From positions 186,001 through 250,000 of the forward strand of contig NZ_NFZQ01000002.1 of the NCBI RefSeq assembly GCF_002165135.1: 64,000 bases of DNA. Reading direction: 5' to 3'. Origin of the DNA: Pseudomonas sp. SID14000 (GTDB lineage: Bacteria; Pseudomonadota; Gammaproteobacteria; Pseudomonadales; Pseudomonadaceae). Under the pieces are notes generated by a model. That model made no database searches. It was not told the DNA's origin and saw only the letters and a list, made by a program, of their open reading frames with translations. Shown here piece by piece: positions 8,544 to 18,519 of the stretch. The position numbers and the translations under genes are program-made. How positions within the stretch are numbered: the first letter of the stretch is position 1; each line of letters starts with the position of its first letter.

Positions 8544-8572
8544 AATAATAATCGTTATCATTTGCCAGTCAA
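8544..8572 (-). promoter_or_regulatory. Fur-controlled promoter of prrF
   Basis: On the minus strand -35 TTGACT (8572-8567) and -10 TATTAT (8550-8545) are 16 bases apart. The Fur box AATGATAACGATTATTATT (8562-8544) fills the spacer and the -10, so iron-loaded Fur would block RNA polymerase. The predicted start is near 8538. Confidence 0.88.
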
Positions 8573-8682
8573 ATGAATTTTCGCTAATCCGGTAAAAAAG
8601 TTTTACCGATGCGCTTCCTTGTCCCGGCAATCGGGGCCTTTGCCGTTACCCGGCCATCACGTTCTCTCCCTTCTTTTCGTGT

Positions 8683-8994
8683 CTACAAACCCGGTTCCCC
8701 GGTGCGTTTGTGCTCCAGCAGTGCGCGGGCCATGTCCATCATGTGCATCAGGGCGAAGGTCAGTTCGCGCTGGCTGCCCTGCTGATGGGTGGCGGTTTCC
8801 TGTGCGGTGGCGGCGGCGCAGCGCAGCAGGGCGATGGCGTGCTCCTGGGCCTGGTCGGTGGTTACGCCCTCGTGCAGGGTCCAGATCCTGTTCTCCAGGG
8901 TGGGGCGCGGCGGGTTGGGGTTGAGGTAGTAGTCGAGAGCGCGGCGGGCGGCTTCGCTGTCGAGATCTGTTTCGTCGTTTTTCGGATGTTTCAT
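8683..8994 (-). CDS. DUF6124-like small protein
   Basis: A 103-residue soluble protein starting MKHPKNDETDLDSEAARRAL, of a type common in Pseudomonas and annotated as DUF6124. It is mostly helical with a central stretch rich in Ala (IALLRCAAATAQETATHQQ) and has no membrane segment or catalytic motif that I can see. The frame is open upstream to 9024, but the ATG at 8994 has AGAAGG seven bases before it. It is transcribed toward prrF and no terminator was seen between them. Function unknown. Confidence 0.8.
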   Translation of the reverse strand: MKHPKNDETDLDSEAARRALDYYLNPNPPRPTLENRIWTLHEGVTTDQAQEHAIALLRCAAATAQETATHQQGSQRELTFALMHMMDMARALLEHKRTGEPGL

Positions 8995-9085
8995 CGCGAT
9001 ACCTTCTGATGTCCCTTCAAACACGCGGGAATCACAGGATAGGTCAGTCTGTACTATCTATCGAAAAATAAATAATTCAGATTGT

Positions 9086-9114
9086 GTATTGCTGCGAGTA
9101 ATACAGTCCGTATT
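9086..9114. promoter_or_regulatory. Operator-like GTATT/AATAC repeats before the first repressor gene
   Basis: Three half-sites lie just upstream of ATG 9125: GTATT (9086-9090), AATAC (9100-9104) and GTATT (9110-9114). The last two form an exact 5-5-5 inverted repeat and the first two a 5-9-5 inverted repeat. The position suggests autoregulation by the XRE protein encoded immediately downstream. Confidence 0.5.
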
Positions 9115-9124
9115 GTTGCCGCTC

Positions 9125-9778
9125 ATGGAAAACTGGAACGCATTTCTCAAGCGCTACAAGCGCGAACACAATCTCAGCCAACTGAAGCTGGCCGAACGCC
9201 TGGGCATGACTCAGGGGGGCGTGGGGCATTGGCTGCGTGGCACGCGGCGGCCGACGCTGGAAACCATCAACGAAAAGCTCGAAAAACTTGGGCTGGTGTT
9301 TCTGGAAGCCCAAGTCATGGTGGTGGAGCGCGATATCGTGCGCGAATCGCCTGGTCACTATGCGGCTGAACAGCCGGTTTCGGCCGAAGCGCTGCTGTAT
9401 GCGAGCTTTCGCTTCCCGGTGCTGAGTTGGGCTGACTTGCAGGGGCCTTTGCCAGAGACAAGCAAGGCCCACGAACAGACGGACTATATGCCCGCAGGCA
9501 ATGCATTCTGGTTGGTGGTAGAAAACGACTCGATGAATGCCGCCAGCGGCAAGAGCGTGCCTGAGGGCATGCGTGTGCTGGTGGATACCGGCCTGCCGGC
9601 AGAACCAGGGAGGTTGGTAATCGCGCGGCAGCCCGGGCGGCCGGCAGTATTGCGGCAGTTGGTCGAGGAGGGCGGAGACAAGATGCTCAAGCCGCTGAAT
9701 ACGCGCTATCCGACAGTCCTGTGTGAAGAAGGCTGCGAGTTTCTGGGCGTGGTCGTGCGGGGGCACGAGGTTTTCTAG
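9125..9778 (+). CDS. XRE/S24 (LexA-CI-like) repressor, paralogue 1
   Basis: A 217-residue regulator with an N-terminal XRE helix-turn-helix (residues about 8-55: LSQLKLAERLGMTQGGVGHW) and a C-terminal S24 peptidase-like domain. The nucleophile serine is present (Ser136 in ENDSMN), but the general-base lysine position is Arg177 (VLRQL in place of the usual VKRL/FKKL), and the usual Ala-Gly cleavage site after SW is replaced by WADLQG. Self-cleavage is therefore doubtful. The frame opens at 9089; ATG 9125 is chosen because it begins at the domain start and leaves the operator repeats upstream. It is followed by a close paralogue. Confidence 0.88.
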   Translation: MENWNAFLKRYKREHNLSQLKLAERLGMTQGGVGHWLRGTRRPTLETINEKLEKLGLVFLEAQVMVVERDIVRESPGHYAAEQPVSAEALLYASFRFPVLSWADLQGPLPETSKAHEQTDYMPAGNAFWLVVENDSMNAASGKSVPEGMRVLVDTGLPAEPGRLVIARQPGRPAVLRQLVEEGGDKMLKPLNTRYPTVLCEEGCEFLGVVVRGHEVF

Positions 9779-9808
9779 CTTGCCGGGGGCTGCTGTGCAG
9801 CCCTGTCG

Positions 9809-9841
9809 CGACACAAGGCCGCTCCTACAGCGGTCGTGTCG
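9809..9841. repeat. REP-variant hairpin between the two repressor genes
   Basis: Nested inverted repeats CGACAC (9809-9814) / GTGTCG (9836-9841) and CCGCT / AGCGG with loop CCTAC. The inner part AAGGCCGCTCCTACAG is a variant of the REP core seen elsewhere in the window. It could act as a terminator or 3' stabiliser of the first repressor mRNA. Confidence 0.65.
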
Positions 9842-9876
9842 GGTTTGATCGTGACGCACGCCTTTGCAGGAGGCTC

Positions 9877-10548
9877 ATGGCAGCGATGAATATGGATAAA
9901 TGGATCGCCCTGGTCCGTAACCGGATGGAAGAGCTAGGGCTCACTCAAGAACAGCTGGCCGAGCGCGTTGGCGTGTCTCAAGGCAGCGTGGGGCATTGGG
10001 TGAACAAGCGGCGTCAGCCGAAGATCGAGTCGATGAATCGCACGCTCGTCGAGATTGGCATGCCCCATTACAGCGTCAGCTTGCAGCTGCGCATTCAGGG
10101 GCAGGACGGGGAGCCGAGCGTTTACGAGGTGGATGGCGCCGATGACGATCTGGACCTCATGCAATACATCGTGTGCTTCCGCTACCCGGTGCTGGGTTGG
10201 GATGAGCCAGGTGTTGCAGAGGGCGCGGAGCCTGGCGTTTTCGAGCAGACGGACTACCTGGCCCAAGGCAAGGCGTTCTGGCTGACCGTCGAGAATGATG
10301 CGATGAGTGCTGTCAGTGGGCGCAGTGTGCCGCAGGGCATGCGGATGTTGGTGGACCCTGGGGTAGATGCCGAGCCAGGGCGTCTGGTTATTGCTCGTCA
10401 GCCGGGCAAACCGGCGATCTTCCGTGAGTTGGCGGAGGAAGGTGGGCAACGGTACCTGAAGGCACTTAACAGCAACTACCCGGCGCTGTTGTGTGAGGAT
10501 GGCTGCGAGTTTCTGGGGGTGGTAGTGCGGGTGCATGGGGTCTTTTGA
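9877..10548 (+). CDS. XRE/S24 repressor paralogue 2, catalytic serine lost
   Basis: A 223-residue paralogue of the gene upstream with the same layout: XRE helix-turn-helix (LTQEQLAERVGVSQGSVGHW) and S24-like domain (GMRMLVDPGVDAEPGRLVIA). The nucleophile serine is replaced by Ala142 (ENDAMS), the lysine position is Arg183 (IFREL), and no Ala-Gly cleavage site follows GW. It should bind DNA and dimerise but cannot self-cleave by the known mechanism. AGGAGG lies very close to ATG 9877; ATG 9886 is an alternative start. The close similarity of the C-termini (LCEDGCEFLGVVVR) shows tandem duplication. Confidence 0.88.
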   Translation: MAAMNMDKWIALVRNRMEELGLTQEQLAERVGVSQGSVGHWVNKRRQPKIESMNRTLVEIGMPHYSVSLQLRIQGQDGEPSVYEVDGADDDLDLMQYIVCFRYPVLGWDEPGVAEGAEPGVFEQTDYLAQGKAFWLTVENDAMSAVSGRSVPQGMRMLVDPGVDAEPGRLVIARQPGKPAIFRELAEEGGQRYLKALNSNYPALLCEDGCEFLGVVVRVHGVF

Positions 10549-10590
10549 TCGGGGTTGGCGGGTGCAAGGCATGGGTGTTGCGGCGCCCTG

Positions 10591-10622
10591 TCGATCGAGC
10601 GCCGCCCGCGCGGCGCTTCGCG
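10591..10622. repeat. Partial arm of the long-TIR element
   Basis: The segment GATCGAGCGCCGCCCGCGCG and the next 12 bases repeat part of the terminal inverted repeat that starts at 10645. It is a lone extra arm directly outside the complete element. Confidence 0.7.
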
Positions 10623-10644
10623 GGTATTCGCCTTGACACTTTCT

Positions 10645-10916
10645 GCGCCTGTGAGATCGAGCGCCGCCCGCGCGGCGCTTCGCGGGGCAAGCCCGCTCCC
10701 ACATTTGTTGCAACGTGCCGAACCTGACAGGCCATGGTTGTCAGCCTTGGTGGCATGGCTGTAGTTCTGGGTTGGCACTACTGCCGCTCCACTTGTCTCA
10801 ATCCTTGCACCAAGGCTGGCAACGCCTCTCCCACAGGCATGGCCACGTTGCAACAAATGTGGGAGCGGGCTTGTCCCGCGAAGCGCCGCGCGGGCGGCGC
10901 TCGATCTCACAGGCGC
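10645..10916. repeat. Long-TIR dispersed element, copy 1
   Basis: A 272-bp element with 73-bp terminal inverted repeats (10645-10717 and 10844-10916) that differ at one base by eye. Each arm contains a GC-rich inner palindrome (GCGCCGCCCGCGCGGCGC), a REP-like part (GCAAGCCCGCTCCCACA) and ends inward with TTTGTTGCAACGTG. The 126-bp centre shares stretches such as TGCACCAAGGC and CACAGGCATGGC with copy 2 at 52101-52414. It has no ORF and lies between the convergent 3' ends of the repressor gene and liuD. Confidence 0.88.
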
Positions 10917-10944
10917 AAAAAAAACCAAGCCAAGCGCCCCAAAC

Positions 10945-12897
10945 TCACTCCGCCAGTTCGACCAGCACCGTCCCTTCGCTGACCATATCCCCTTCCTGGC
11001 AGAACAACGCCTTCACCGTGCCGCCATGCGGCGCGCGAATGCTGTGCTCCATCTTCATGGCTTCCAGCACCACCAGCGCCGTACCCGCTTCCACCACCTG
11101 CCCCGGCTCCACCAGCACCCGCACGATGCTGCCGTTCATGGGCGCGCCCAGGCCGCCTTGATGGCTATGGCTGGCCTCGGCCTCGGCAATCGGGTCGAAG
11201 GCTTCGATGGCATGCATCTCACCCTCCCAGTGCAGGTACAGCGTGCCACCGCGGCGGATCGCCAGATGCTGGCGACGCACGCCCGCCTGGTCATGTACCA
11301 ACTGCTCGCCCACCAGCTGCCAGGTAGACGCAGCGCTGCGCTCCAGGGCAACTGCCTGGTCCTGCCCGCCACTCACCAGATGCAGGCTGCTGCGCGCCGG
11401 CAAGCCAAGGCGCAGGCCGTTGCGTTCGGCCCATGGCGAACTGCGGTCGTCGTCCCGCTGATGTGCGGCCTGACCCTGCAGCCAGGCCTCGGCCGCTGCT
11501 TCCCAGAAGCCTGCCGGCAGCGCTTGCGGCGCGGGCAGCAAAACTTCCTGGTGACGCGGAATGAAGCCGGTATCCAGTTCCGCTGCAGCAAACGCCGGGT
11601 GGGCGAGAATGCGCCGCAGGAAGGCGATGTTGGTCTTCAACCCGCCAATGGCAAACTCGTCGAGCATGGCCAGCAAGCGCAGGCGTGCCTGTTCGCGGTC
11701 TTCGCCCCAGGCGATCAGCTTGCCCAGCATCGGGTCGTAGAACGGCGACACCACATCACCTTCGCTGACCCCGCTGTCCACCCGTCGCCCTTCGCCGGCT
11801 GCCGATTCACGGTACAGCGCCAGCTTGCCGGTCGCGGGCAGGAAGTCGTTGGCCGGGTCCTCGGCATACAGGCGCACTTCGATGGCATGGCCGATCAGCG
11901 GCACCTGGTCCTGGGTAATCGGCAGGGCCTCGCCGCAGGCCACGCGAATCTGCCAGGCCACCAGGTCGAGCCCGGTAATGGCTTCGGTAACCGGGTGCTC
12001 CACCTGCAGGCGGGTGTTCATCTCCATGAAGAAGAATTCGCCGCGGGCATCGAGCAGGAACTCCACGGTGCCGGCGCCCACGTAGCCGATGGCTTGGGCC
12101 GCGCGTACCGCTGCCTCGCCCATGGCCCGGCGCAATTCGGGTGACAGGCCTGGTGCAGGGGCTTCTTCGACCACCTTCTGGTGACGGCGCTGGATCGAGC
12201 AGTCACGCTCGTTGAGGTACAGGCAGTTGCCGTGCTGGTCGGCGAATACCTGGATTTCTACGTGGCGTGGCTTGAGCACGTACTTTTCCACCAGCATGCG
12301 CGCATCGCCGAACGACGACTGAGCCTCGCGCTGGGCCGAGGCCAGGGCGTCGGCCAGCTGGCTTTCTTCCTCGACCACTTTCATGCCCTTGCCACCGCCG
12401 CCGGCGCTGGCCTTGAGCAGCACCGGGTAGCCGATGCGTTCGGCGGCGGCGCGGAAGGTGTCCAGGTCCTGGGCTTCGCCGTGGTAGCCCGGCACCAGCG
12501 GCACGCCGGCGGCTTCCATCAGCGCCTTGGCCGCCGACTTGCTGCCCATGGCGTCGATGGCGCTGGCCGGTGGGCCGAGGAAGATCAGCCCGGCCTCTTC
12601 GATGGCGCGGGCAAAGCCTGCGTTCTCGGACAGGAAGCCATAGCCCGGGTGGATGGCCTGGGCGCCGCTGGCCTTGGCGGCGGCCAGCAGCTTGTCCACC
12701 AGCAGGTAGCTTTCGGCAGCCTTGGTGCCGCCGAGGTCAACGCGGATATCGGCTTCGCGGCTGTGCCGGGCGTCACGGTCGGTGGCGCTGTGCACGGCGA
12801 CAGTGGTCAGGCCCATGGCCTTGGCGGTGCGCATCACCCGGCAGGCGATTTCGCCGCGGTTGGCGACCAGCAGGGTGGTCAAAGCGGGGCGGCTCAT
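10945..12897 (-). CDS. liuD: Methylcrotonyl-CoA carboxylase, biotin-containing alpha subunit
   Basis: A 650-residue cytosolic enzyme subunit that carboxylates biotin with bicarbonate and ATP for conversion of 3-methylcrotonyl-CoA to 3-methylglutaconyl-CoA in leucine catabolism. The biotin carboxylase part fills residues 1-450 (LLVANRGEIACRVMRTAKAM, ATP-grasp loop KASAGGGGKGM). The C-terminus is a biotinyl domain with the biotinylated Lys615 in EAMKMEHS. The start overlaps the liuC stop by 4 bases. As last gene of liuABCD it pairs with the LiuB carboxyltransferase. Related acyl-CoA carboxylases (geranyl, propionyl) are excluded mainly by the operon context. Confidence 0.95.
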   Translation of the reverse strand: MSRPALTTLLVANRGEIACRVMRTAKAMGLTTVAVHSATDRDARHSREADIRVDLGGTKAAESYLLVDKLLAAAKASGAQAIHPGYGFLSENAGFARAIEEAGLIFLGPPASAIDAMGSKSAAKALMEAAGVPLVPGYHGEAQDLDTFRAAAERIGYPVLLKASAGGGGKGMKVVEEESQLADALASAQREAQSSFGDARMLVEKYVLKPRHVEIQVFADQHGNCLYLNERDCSIQRRHQKVVEEAPAPGLSPELRRAMGEAAVRAAQAIGYVGAGTVEFLLDARGEFFFMEMNTRLQVEHPVTEAITGLDLVAWQIRVACGEALPITQDQVPLIGHAIEVRLYAEDPANDFLPATGKLALYRESAAGEGRRVDSGVSEGDVVSPFYDPMLGKLIAWGEDREQARLRLLAMLDEFAIGGLKTNIAFLRRILAHPAFAAAELDTGFIPRHQEVLLPAPQALPAGFWEAAAEAWLQGQAAHQRDDDRSSPWAERNGLRLGLPARSSLHLVSGGQDQAVALERSAASTWQLVGEQLVHDQAGVRRQHLAIRRGGTLYLHWEGEMHAIEAFDPIAEAEASHSHQGGLGAPMNGSIVRVLVEPGQVVEAGTALVVLEAMKMEHSIRAPHGGTVKALFCQEGDMVSEGTVLVELAE

Positions 12898-13709
12898 GGG
12901 CGCGGCTCCTTCTTGTCATCGGTTTGCCAGGCGGGGCGGCGTTTTTCCAGGAAGGCGCGCAGGCCCTCCTGGCCCTCGGCGCTGACGCGGATGCGGGCGA
13001 TGGTGTTTTCGCAGTAGCGGCGCAGGGCCGGGCTGAGTTCGCCGTCGTCCACTTCGCGCAGCAGGTCCTTGGTGGCGCGCAGTGCTTGCGGGCTGTTCTG
13101 CAGCAGGTTGGCCACCCAGGCTTCGACCTGGGCGTCCAGTTCGCTGGCCGGGTACACCTCGGCCAGCAGGCCCAGCTCGCGGGCCCGCACGCCGCTGAAA
13201 CGCTCGGCGGTGAGGGCATAGCGGCGCGCGGCACGCTCGCCGATGGCCTTGACCACGAACGGGCTGATCACTGCCGGTGCCAGGCCGATGCGCACTTCCG
13301 ACAGGCACAGCTGGGCGTCTTCGGCGCCGATGGCCATGTCGCAGCAACTGATCAGGCCTAGCGCGCCGCCAAAGGCAGCGCCTTGCACAACAGCCAGGGT
13401 CGGCGCCTTGAGGCGGTGCAGGGCATACATCAGCTCGCCCAGCTCGCGGGCATCATCCAGGTTGGTGTTGAAGTCCAGTTGCGCCGACTGCTGCATCCAG
13501 GCCAGGTCGGCGCCGGCGCTGAAGTGTCGGCCACGGCCGCGCAACAGCACGAAGCGCAGGCTGGCGTCTTCGGCCAACTGGTCGAGGGCGACGATCAGTT
13601 CGCGGATCATCAAGGCGTTGAAAGCGTTGTTCTTGTCCTCGCGGCTCAGCCACAGGGTGGCGAAGCCGCGCGGGTCGCGGATCACTTCGAGGGTGCTGAA
13701 ATCGCTCAT
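12894..13709 (-). CDS. liuC: Methylglutaconyl-CoA hydratase
   Basis: A 271-residue crotonase-fold enzyme that hydrates 3-methylglutaconyl-CoA to HMG-CoA in leucine breakdown. The oxyanion-hole motifs are RGRGRHFSAGADLAWM and VVQGAAFGGALGLISCCDMA, and the region SEVRIGLAPAVISPFV holds the usual acidic residue zone. The frame is open much further upstream (to 13826), but the ATG at 13709 begins MSDFSTLEVIRDPRG and lies 2 bases after the liuB stop, which fits a tight operon. It overlaps liuD by 4 bases. Confidence 0.93.
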   Translation of the reverse strand: MSDFSTLEVIRDPRGFATLWLSREDKNNAFNALMIRELIVALDQLAEDASLRFVLLRGRGRHFSAGADLAWMQQSAQLDFNTNLDDARELGELMYALHRLKAPTLAVVQGAAFGGALGLISCCDMAIGAEDAQLCLSEVRIGLAPAVISPFVVKAIGERAARRYALTAERFSGVRARELGLLAEVYPASELDAQVEAWVANLLQNSPQALRATKDLLREVDDGELSPALRRYCENTIARIRVSAEGQEGLRAFLEKRRPAWQTDDKKEPRP

Positions 13710-13711
13710 GG

Positions 13712-15319
<1,608 letters not shown>

Positions 15320-15338
15320 ATGCGCCCGTCCCCTGTGC

Positions 15339-16502
15339 TCAGCGGGTTTCGTTGAACAGTTCGCGGCCGATCAGCATCCGGCGGATTTCGCTGGTGCCGG
15401 CACCGATCTCGTACAGCTTGGCGTCGCGCAGCAGGCGGCCCGCCGGGAATTCGTTGATATAGCCGTTGCCACCCAGAATCTGGATCGCCTCCAGGGCCAT
15501 TTGCGTGGCGCGCTCGGCGGTGTACAGGATTACCCCGGCGGCGTCCTTGCGGGTGGTCTCGCCACGGTCGCAGGCCTGTGCCACGGCATACAGGTAGGCG
15601 CGGCTGGCGTTGAGCTGGGTGTACATGTCGGCGATCTTGCCCTGGATCAGCTGGAACTCGCCGATGCTTTGGCCGAACTGCTTGCGGTCGTGGATGTAGG
15701 GCACCACCAGGTCCATGCAGCTTTGCATGATGCCGGTCGGCCCGCCGGACAGCACCACGCGTTCGTAGTCCAGGCCGCTCATCAGCACGCGCACGCCACC
15801 GTTAAGCTGGCCGAGGATGTTTTCTTCCGGTACTTCGACGCCATCGAAGAACAGCTCGCAGGTGTTGGAGCCGCGCATGCCCAGCTTGTCGAACTTGTTG
15901 CTGCGGCTGAAGCCTTTCCAGTCACGCTCGACGATGAACGCGGTAATACCGTGCGCGCCCTTGTCCAGGTCGGTCTTGGCGTAGATCACGTAGGTGTTGG
16001 CATCCGGGCCGTTGGTGATCCAGGTCTTGCTGCCGTTGAGCACATAGTGGTCGCCGCGCTTTTCCGCGCGCAGCTTCATCGATACCACGTCGGAGCCGGC
16101 GTTTGGTTCGCTCATGGCCAGGGCGCCGATGTGCTCGCCGCTGATCAGCTTGGGCAGGTACTTGAGCTTCTGCTCGTGGCTGCCGTTGCGGTTGATCTGG
16201 TTGACGCAGAGGTTGGAGTGGGCACCGTAGGACAGGGCCACCGAGGCCGAGCCGCGGCTGATCTCTTCCATCGACACCACGTGGGCCAGGTAGCCCAGGC
16301 CGGCGCCGCCGTATTCTTCCGGCACGGTGATGCCCAGCAGGCCCATGTCGCCGAACTTGCGCCACATGTCGGCAGGGAACAGGTTGTCGTGGTCGATTTG
16401 CGCGGCGCGCGGGGCCAGTTCGGCGGCGACGAAGGTGCGCACCTGGTCGCGCAGCATGTCGATGGTTTCGCCCAGGGCGAAGTTCAGGGTGGGGTAATGC
16501 AT
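15339..16502 (-). CDS. liuA: Isovaleryl-CoA dehydrogenase
   Basis: A 387-residue FAD-dependent acyl-CoA dehydrogenase that oxidises isovaleryl-CoA to 3-methylcrotonyl-CoA and passes electrons to ETF. Features are [20 protein letters not shown], the FAD region [26 protein letters not shown], and the C-terminal [20 protein letters not shown]. The frame is open to 16652, but the ATG at 16502 ([12 protein letters not shown]) gives the usual length. It is first of the liuABCD operon, divergent from an acyl-CoA synthetase gene, with two LiuR-like palindromes between. Confidence 0.96.
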   Translation of the reverse strand: MHYPTLNFALGETIDMLRDQVRTFVAAELAPRAAQIDHDNLFPADMWRKFGDMGLLGITVPEEYGGAGLGYLAHVVSMEEISRGSASVALSYGAHSNLCVNQINRNGSHEQKLKYLPKLISGEHIGALAMSEPNAGSDVVSMKLRAEKRGDHYVLNGSKTWITNGPDANTYVIYAKTDLDKGAHGITAFIVERDWKGFSRSNKFDKLGMRGSNTCELFFDGVEVPEENILGQLNGGVRVLMSGLDYERVVLSGGPTGIMQSCMDLVVPYIHDRKQFGQSIGEFQLIQGKIADMYTQLNASRAYLYAVAQACDRGETTRKDAAGVILYTAERATQMALEAIQILGGNGYINEFPAGRLLRDAKLYEIGAGTSEIRRMLIGRELFNETR

Positions 16503-16564
16503 GCTGGGGCACCTTCTTGTTCTTGAAATTGGGTAACACCGTAGCTCAAGGGCTATCCACCGGC

Positions 16565-16655
16565 CCTGTGGGAGCGGGTTTACCCGCGAATGCGTCAGCA
16601 GGGCCACCGTCATTGCCTGGATGATCGCATTCGCGGGTAAACCCGCTCCCACAGG
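16565..16655. repeat. REP inverted pair (REPIN)
   Basis: Two inverted REP arms (CCTGTGGGAGCGGGTTTACC ... CCCGCTCCCACAGG) separated by about 40 bases. It lies between liuA and the LiuR-like sites, an unusual 5' position since most REPINs here follow stop codons. Confidence 0.93.
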
Positions 16656-16693
16656 GTCGGTGATACGCCGACAAACCCGATGTCGTTTTCACC

Positions 16694-16709
16694 TTTACGT
16701 TAACGTAAA
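16694..16709. promoter_or_regulatory. LiuR-like operator, site 1
   Basis: TTTACGTTAACGTAAA is a perfect 16-bp palindrome in the liuA/acyl-CoA synthetase divergent region. Its shape fits the operator of the MerR-family regulator LiuR known for branched-chain amino-acid genes; the regulator gene is not in the window. Confidence 0.75.
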
Positions 16710-16743
16710 CCTGCATGAGCTCACTGTCAATCGACTCATCACC

Positions 16744-16759
16744 TTTACGTAAACGTAAA
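16744..16759. promoter_or_regulatory. LiuR-like operator, site 2
   Basis: TTTACGTAAACGTAAA is nearly palindromic and matches site 1 except at one central base. It lies 64 bases before the acyl-CoA synthetase ATG, so it probably covers that promoter. Confidence 0.75.
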
Positions 16760-16823
16760 TCTGCGCCAGAGTATTCCCCGCTTGCTTCAGTCGTGCCCAG
16801 AACAACCACAAGAAGGGACACCC

Positions 16824-18506
16824 ATGAGTCAACCAAGCTATACCCGCGGTCGTCAGGACCAAGCCTTGCTGACCCAGACCATCGGCCAGGCCTTCGACGC
16901 CACCGTGGCCCGTTGTGCCGATGGCGAGGCCTTGGTGTCGCGCCACCAGGGCTTGCGCTACAGCTGGCGGCAGCTGGCCGGGCAGGTCGAGGTGCATGCT
17001 CGTGCCTTGATGGCCTTGGGCGTGAACACCGGCGATCGGGTCGGCATCTGGTCGCCCAACTGCGCCCAGTGGTGCATCCTGCAGTTGGCCAGCGCCAAGG
17101 TCGGCGCCATTCTGGTTAATATCAACCCGGCCTACCGGGTGGGCGAGCTGGAATACGTGCTGCGTCAGTCCGGCTGCCGCTGGCTGGTGTGTGCCGATGC
17201 CTTCAAGACGTCCGACTACCACGCCATGGTCCAGGAACTGGCACCGGAGCTGGCCAGCGCCACCCCGGGCGAAATGGCCAGTGAACGCCTGCCCGACCTG
17301 CGTGGTGTGGTCAGCCTGGCCGCCAACCCGCCGACGGGGTTCCTGCCTTGGCAAGCGTTGGCCGAGCGGGCAGGGCAGACCTCGCCCGAGGCCTATGCGG
17401 CGCGCCAGCAAAGCCTGCAGTTCGACCAGCCGGTGAACATCCAGTACACCTCCGGCACCACCGGCGCGCCGAAGGGCGCCACGCTGAGCCACTACAACAT
17501 CCTCAACAACGGCTTCATGGTCGGCGAAAGCCTGGGCCTGACCGCGAGCGACCGCATGGTGATCCCGGTGCCGCTGTACCACTGCTTCGGCATGGTCATG
17601 GCCAACCTCGGCTGCATCACCCATGGCAGCACCATGGTCTACCCCAACGACGCCTTCGACGCCGAACTCACCCTGCGCGCCGTCGTCGAAGAGCGCGCCA
17701 GCATCCTCTACGGCGTGCCGACCATGTTCATCGCCATGCTCGACCACCCCGCGCGCGCGCAAATGGATTTGTCGACCCTGCGCAGCGGCATCATGGCCGG
17801 TGCCACCTGCCCGATCGAGGTGATGCGCCGGGTCATCGACCAGATGCACATGGCCGAAGTGCAGATCGCCTACGGCATGACCGAAACCAGCCCTGTGTCG
17901 CTGCAGACAGGCCCGGACGACGGCCTGGAACTGCGCGTGACCACCGTCGGCCGCACTCAGCCGCAACTGGAGACCAAGCTGGTGGATGCCGACGGCTGCA
18001 TCGTCCCTCGCGGCGAGATCGGCGAGCTGTGTACCCGCGGCTACAGCGTGATGCTCGGCTACTGGGACAACCCCGAGGCCACGGCGGATGCCATCGACCC
18101 GGCTGGCTGGATGCATTCGGGTGACCTGGCGGTGATGGACGAGCACGGTTATGTACGCATCGTCGGGCGCAACAAGGACATGATCATTCGCGGCGGCGAG
18201 AACATCTACCCGCGTGAGCTGGAAGAGTTCTTCTACACCCACCCGGCGGTGGCCGATGCGCAGGTGATCGGCATTCCGTGCAGCCGTTATGGCGAGGAGA
18301 TCGTCGCCTGGATCAAGCTGCACCCGGGGCACAGCGCCACGGTCGAGGAACTGCAGGGCTGGTGCAAGGCGCGCATTGCACACTTCAAGGTGCCGCGGCA
18401 TATCCGCTTCGTCGACGAGTACCCGATGACGGTGACCGGCAAGGTGCAGAAGTTCCGCATGCGGGAGATCAGTGTGGCGGAGATTTCGGCTGTATCTGCC
18501 GGTTGA
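16824..18506 (+). CDS. Acyl-CoA synthetase (AMP-binding, fatty-acyl/branched-acyl type)
   Basis: A 560-residue ANL-family ligase that activates a carboxylic acid to its CoA thioester through an acyl-adenylate. The AMP-binding P-loop is YTSGTTGAPKGATLSH, the A5 region is YGMTETSPVS, A7 is SGDLAVMDEHGYV and the A10 lysine lies in TVTGKVQKFRM. ATG 16824 has AGAAGGGA upstream; the frame runs further back to 16782. Its divergence from liuA and shared palindromes suggest it activates isovalerate or related acids for the Liu pathway. The substrate is inferred from context only. Confidence 0.92.
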   Translation: MSQPSYTRGRQDQALLTQTIGQAFDATVARCADGEALVSRHQGLRYSWRQLAGQVEVHARALMALGVNTGDRVGIWSPNCAQWCILQLASAKVGAILVNINPAYRVGELEYVLRQSGCRWLVCADAFKTSDYHAMVQELAPELASATPGEMASERLPDLRGVVSLAANPPTGFLPWQALAERAGQTSPEAYAARQQSLQFDQPVNIQYTSGTTGAPKGATLSHYNILNNGFMVGESLGLTASDRMVIPVPLYHCFGMVMANLGCITHGSTMVYPNDAFDAELTLRAVVEERASILYGVPTMFIAMLDHPARAQMDLSTLRSGIMAGATCPIEVMRRVIDQMHMAEVQIAYGMTETSPVSLQTGPDDGLELRVTTVGRTQPQLETKLVDADGCIVPRGEIGELCTRGYSVMLGYWDNPEATADAIDPAGWMHSGDLAVMDEHGYVRIVGRNKDMIIRGGENIYPRELEEFFYTHPAVADAQVIGIPCSRYGEEIVAWIKLHPGHSATVEELQGWCKARIAHFKVPRHIRFVDEYPMTVTGKVQKFRMREISVAEISAVSAG

Positions 18507-18519
18507 TCGGCCAGGTCCG

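Larger units (their letters stand above)
16503..16823. other. Divergent control region of liuABCD and the acyl-CoA synthetase
   Basis: This 321-bp gene-free stretch holds a REP pair near liuA (16565-16655) and two 16-bp palindromes (16694-16709, 16744-16759) nearer the synthetase gene. No other ORF is supported. Confidence 0.8.

Noticed and set aside
10549..10944. CRISPR-like repetition
   Set aside because: The repeats are inverted, not regularly spaced direct repeats, and belong to the long-TIR element.
11026..13017. Plus-strand ORFs opposite liuD and liuC
   Set aside because: Shadows of the liu genes, whose biotin and crotonase motifs are clear on the minus strand.
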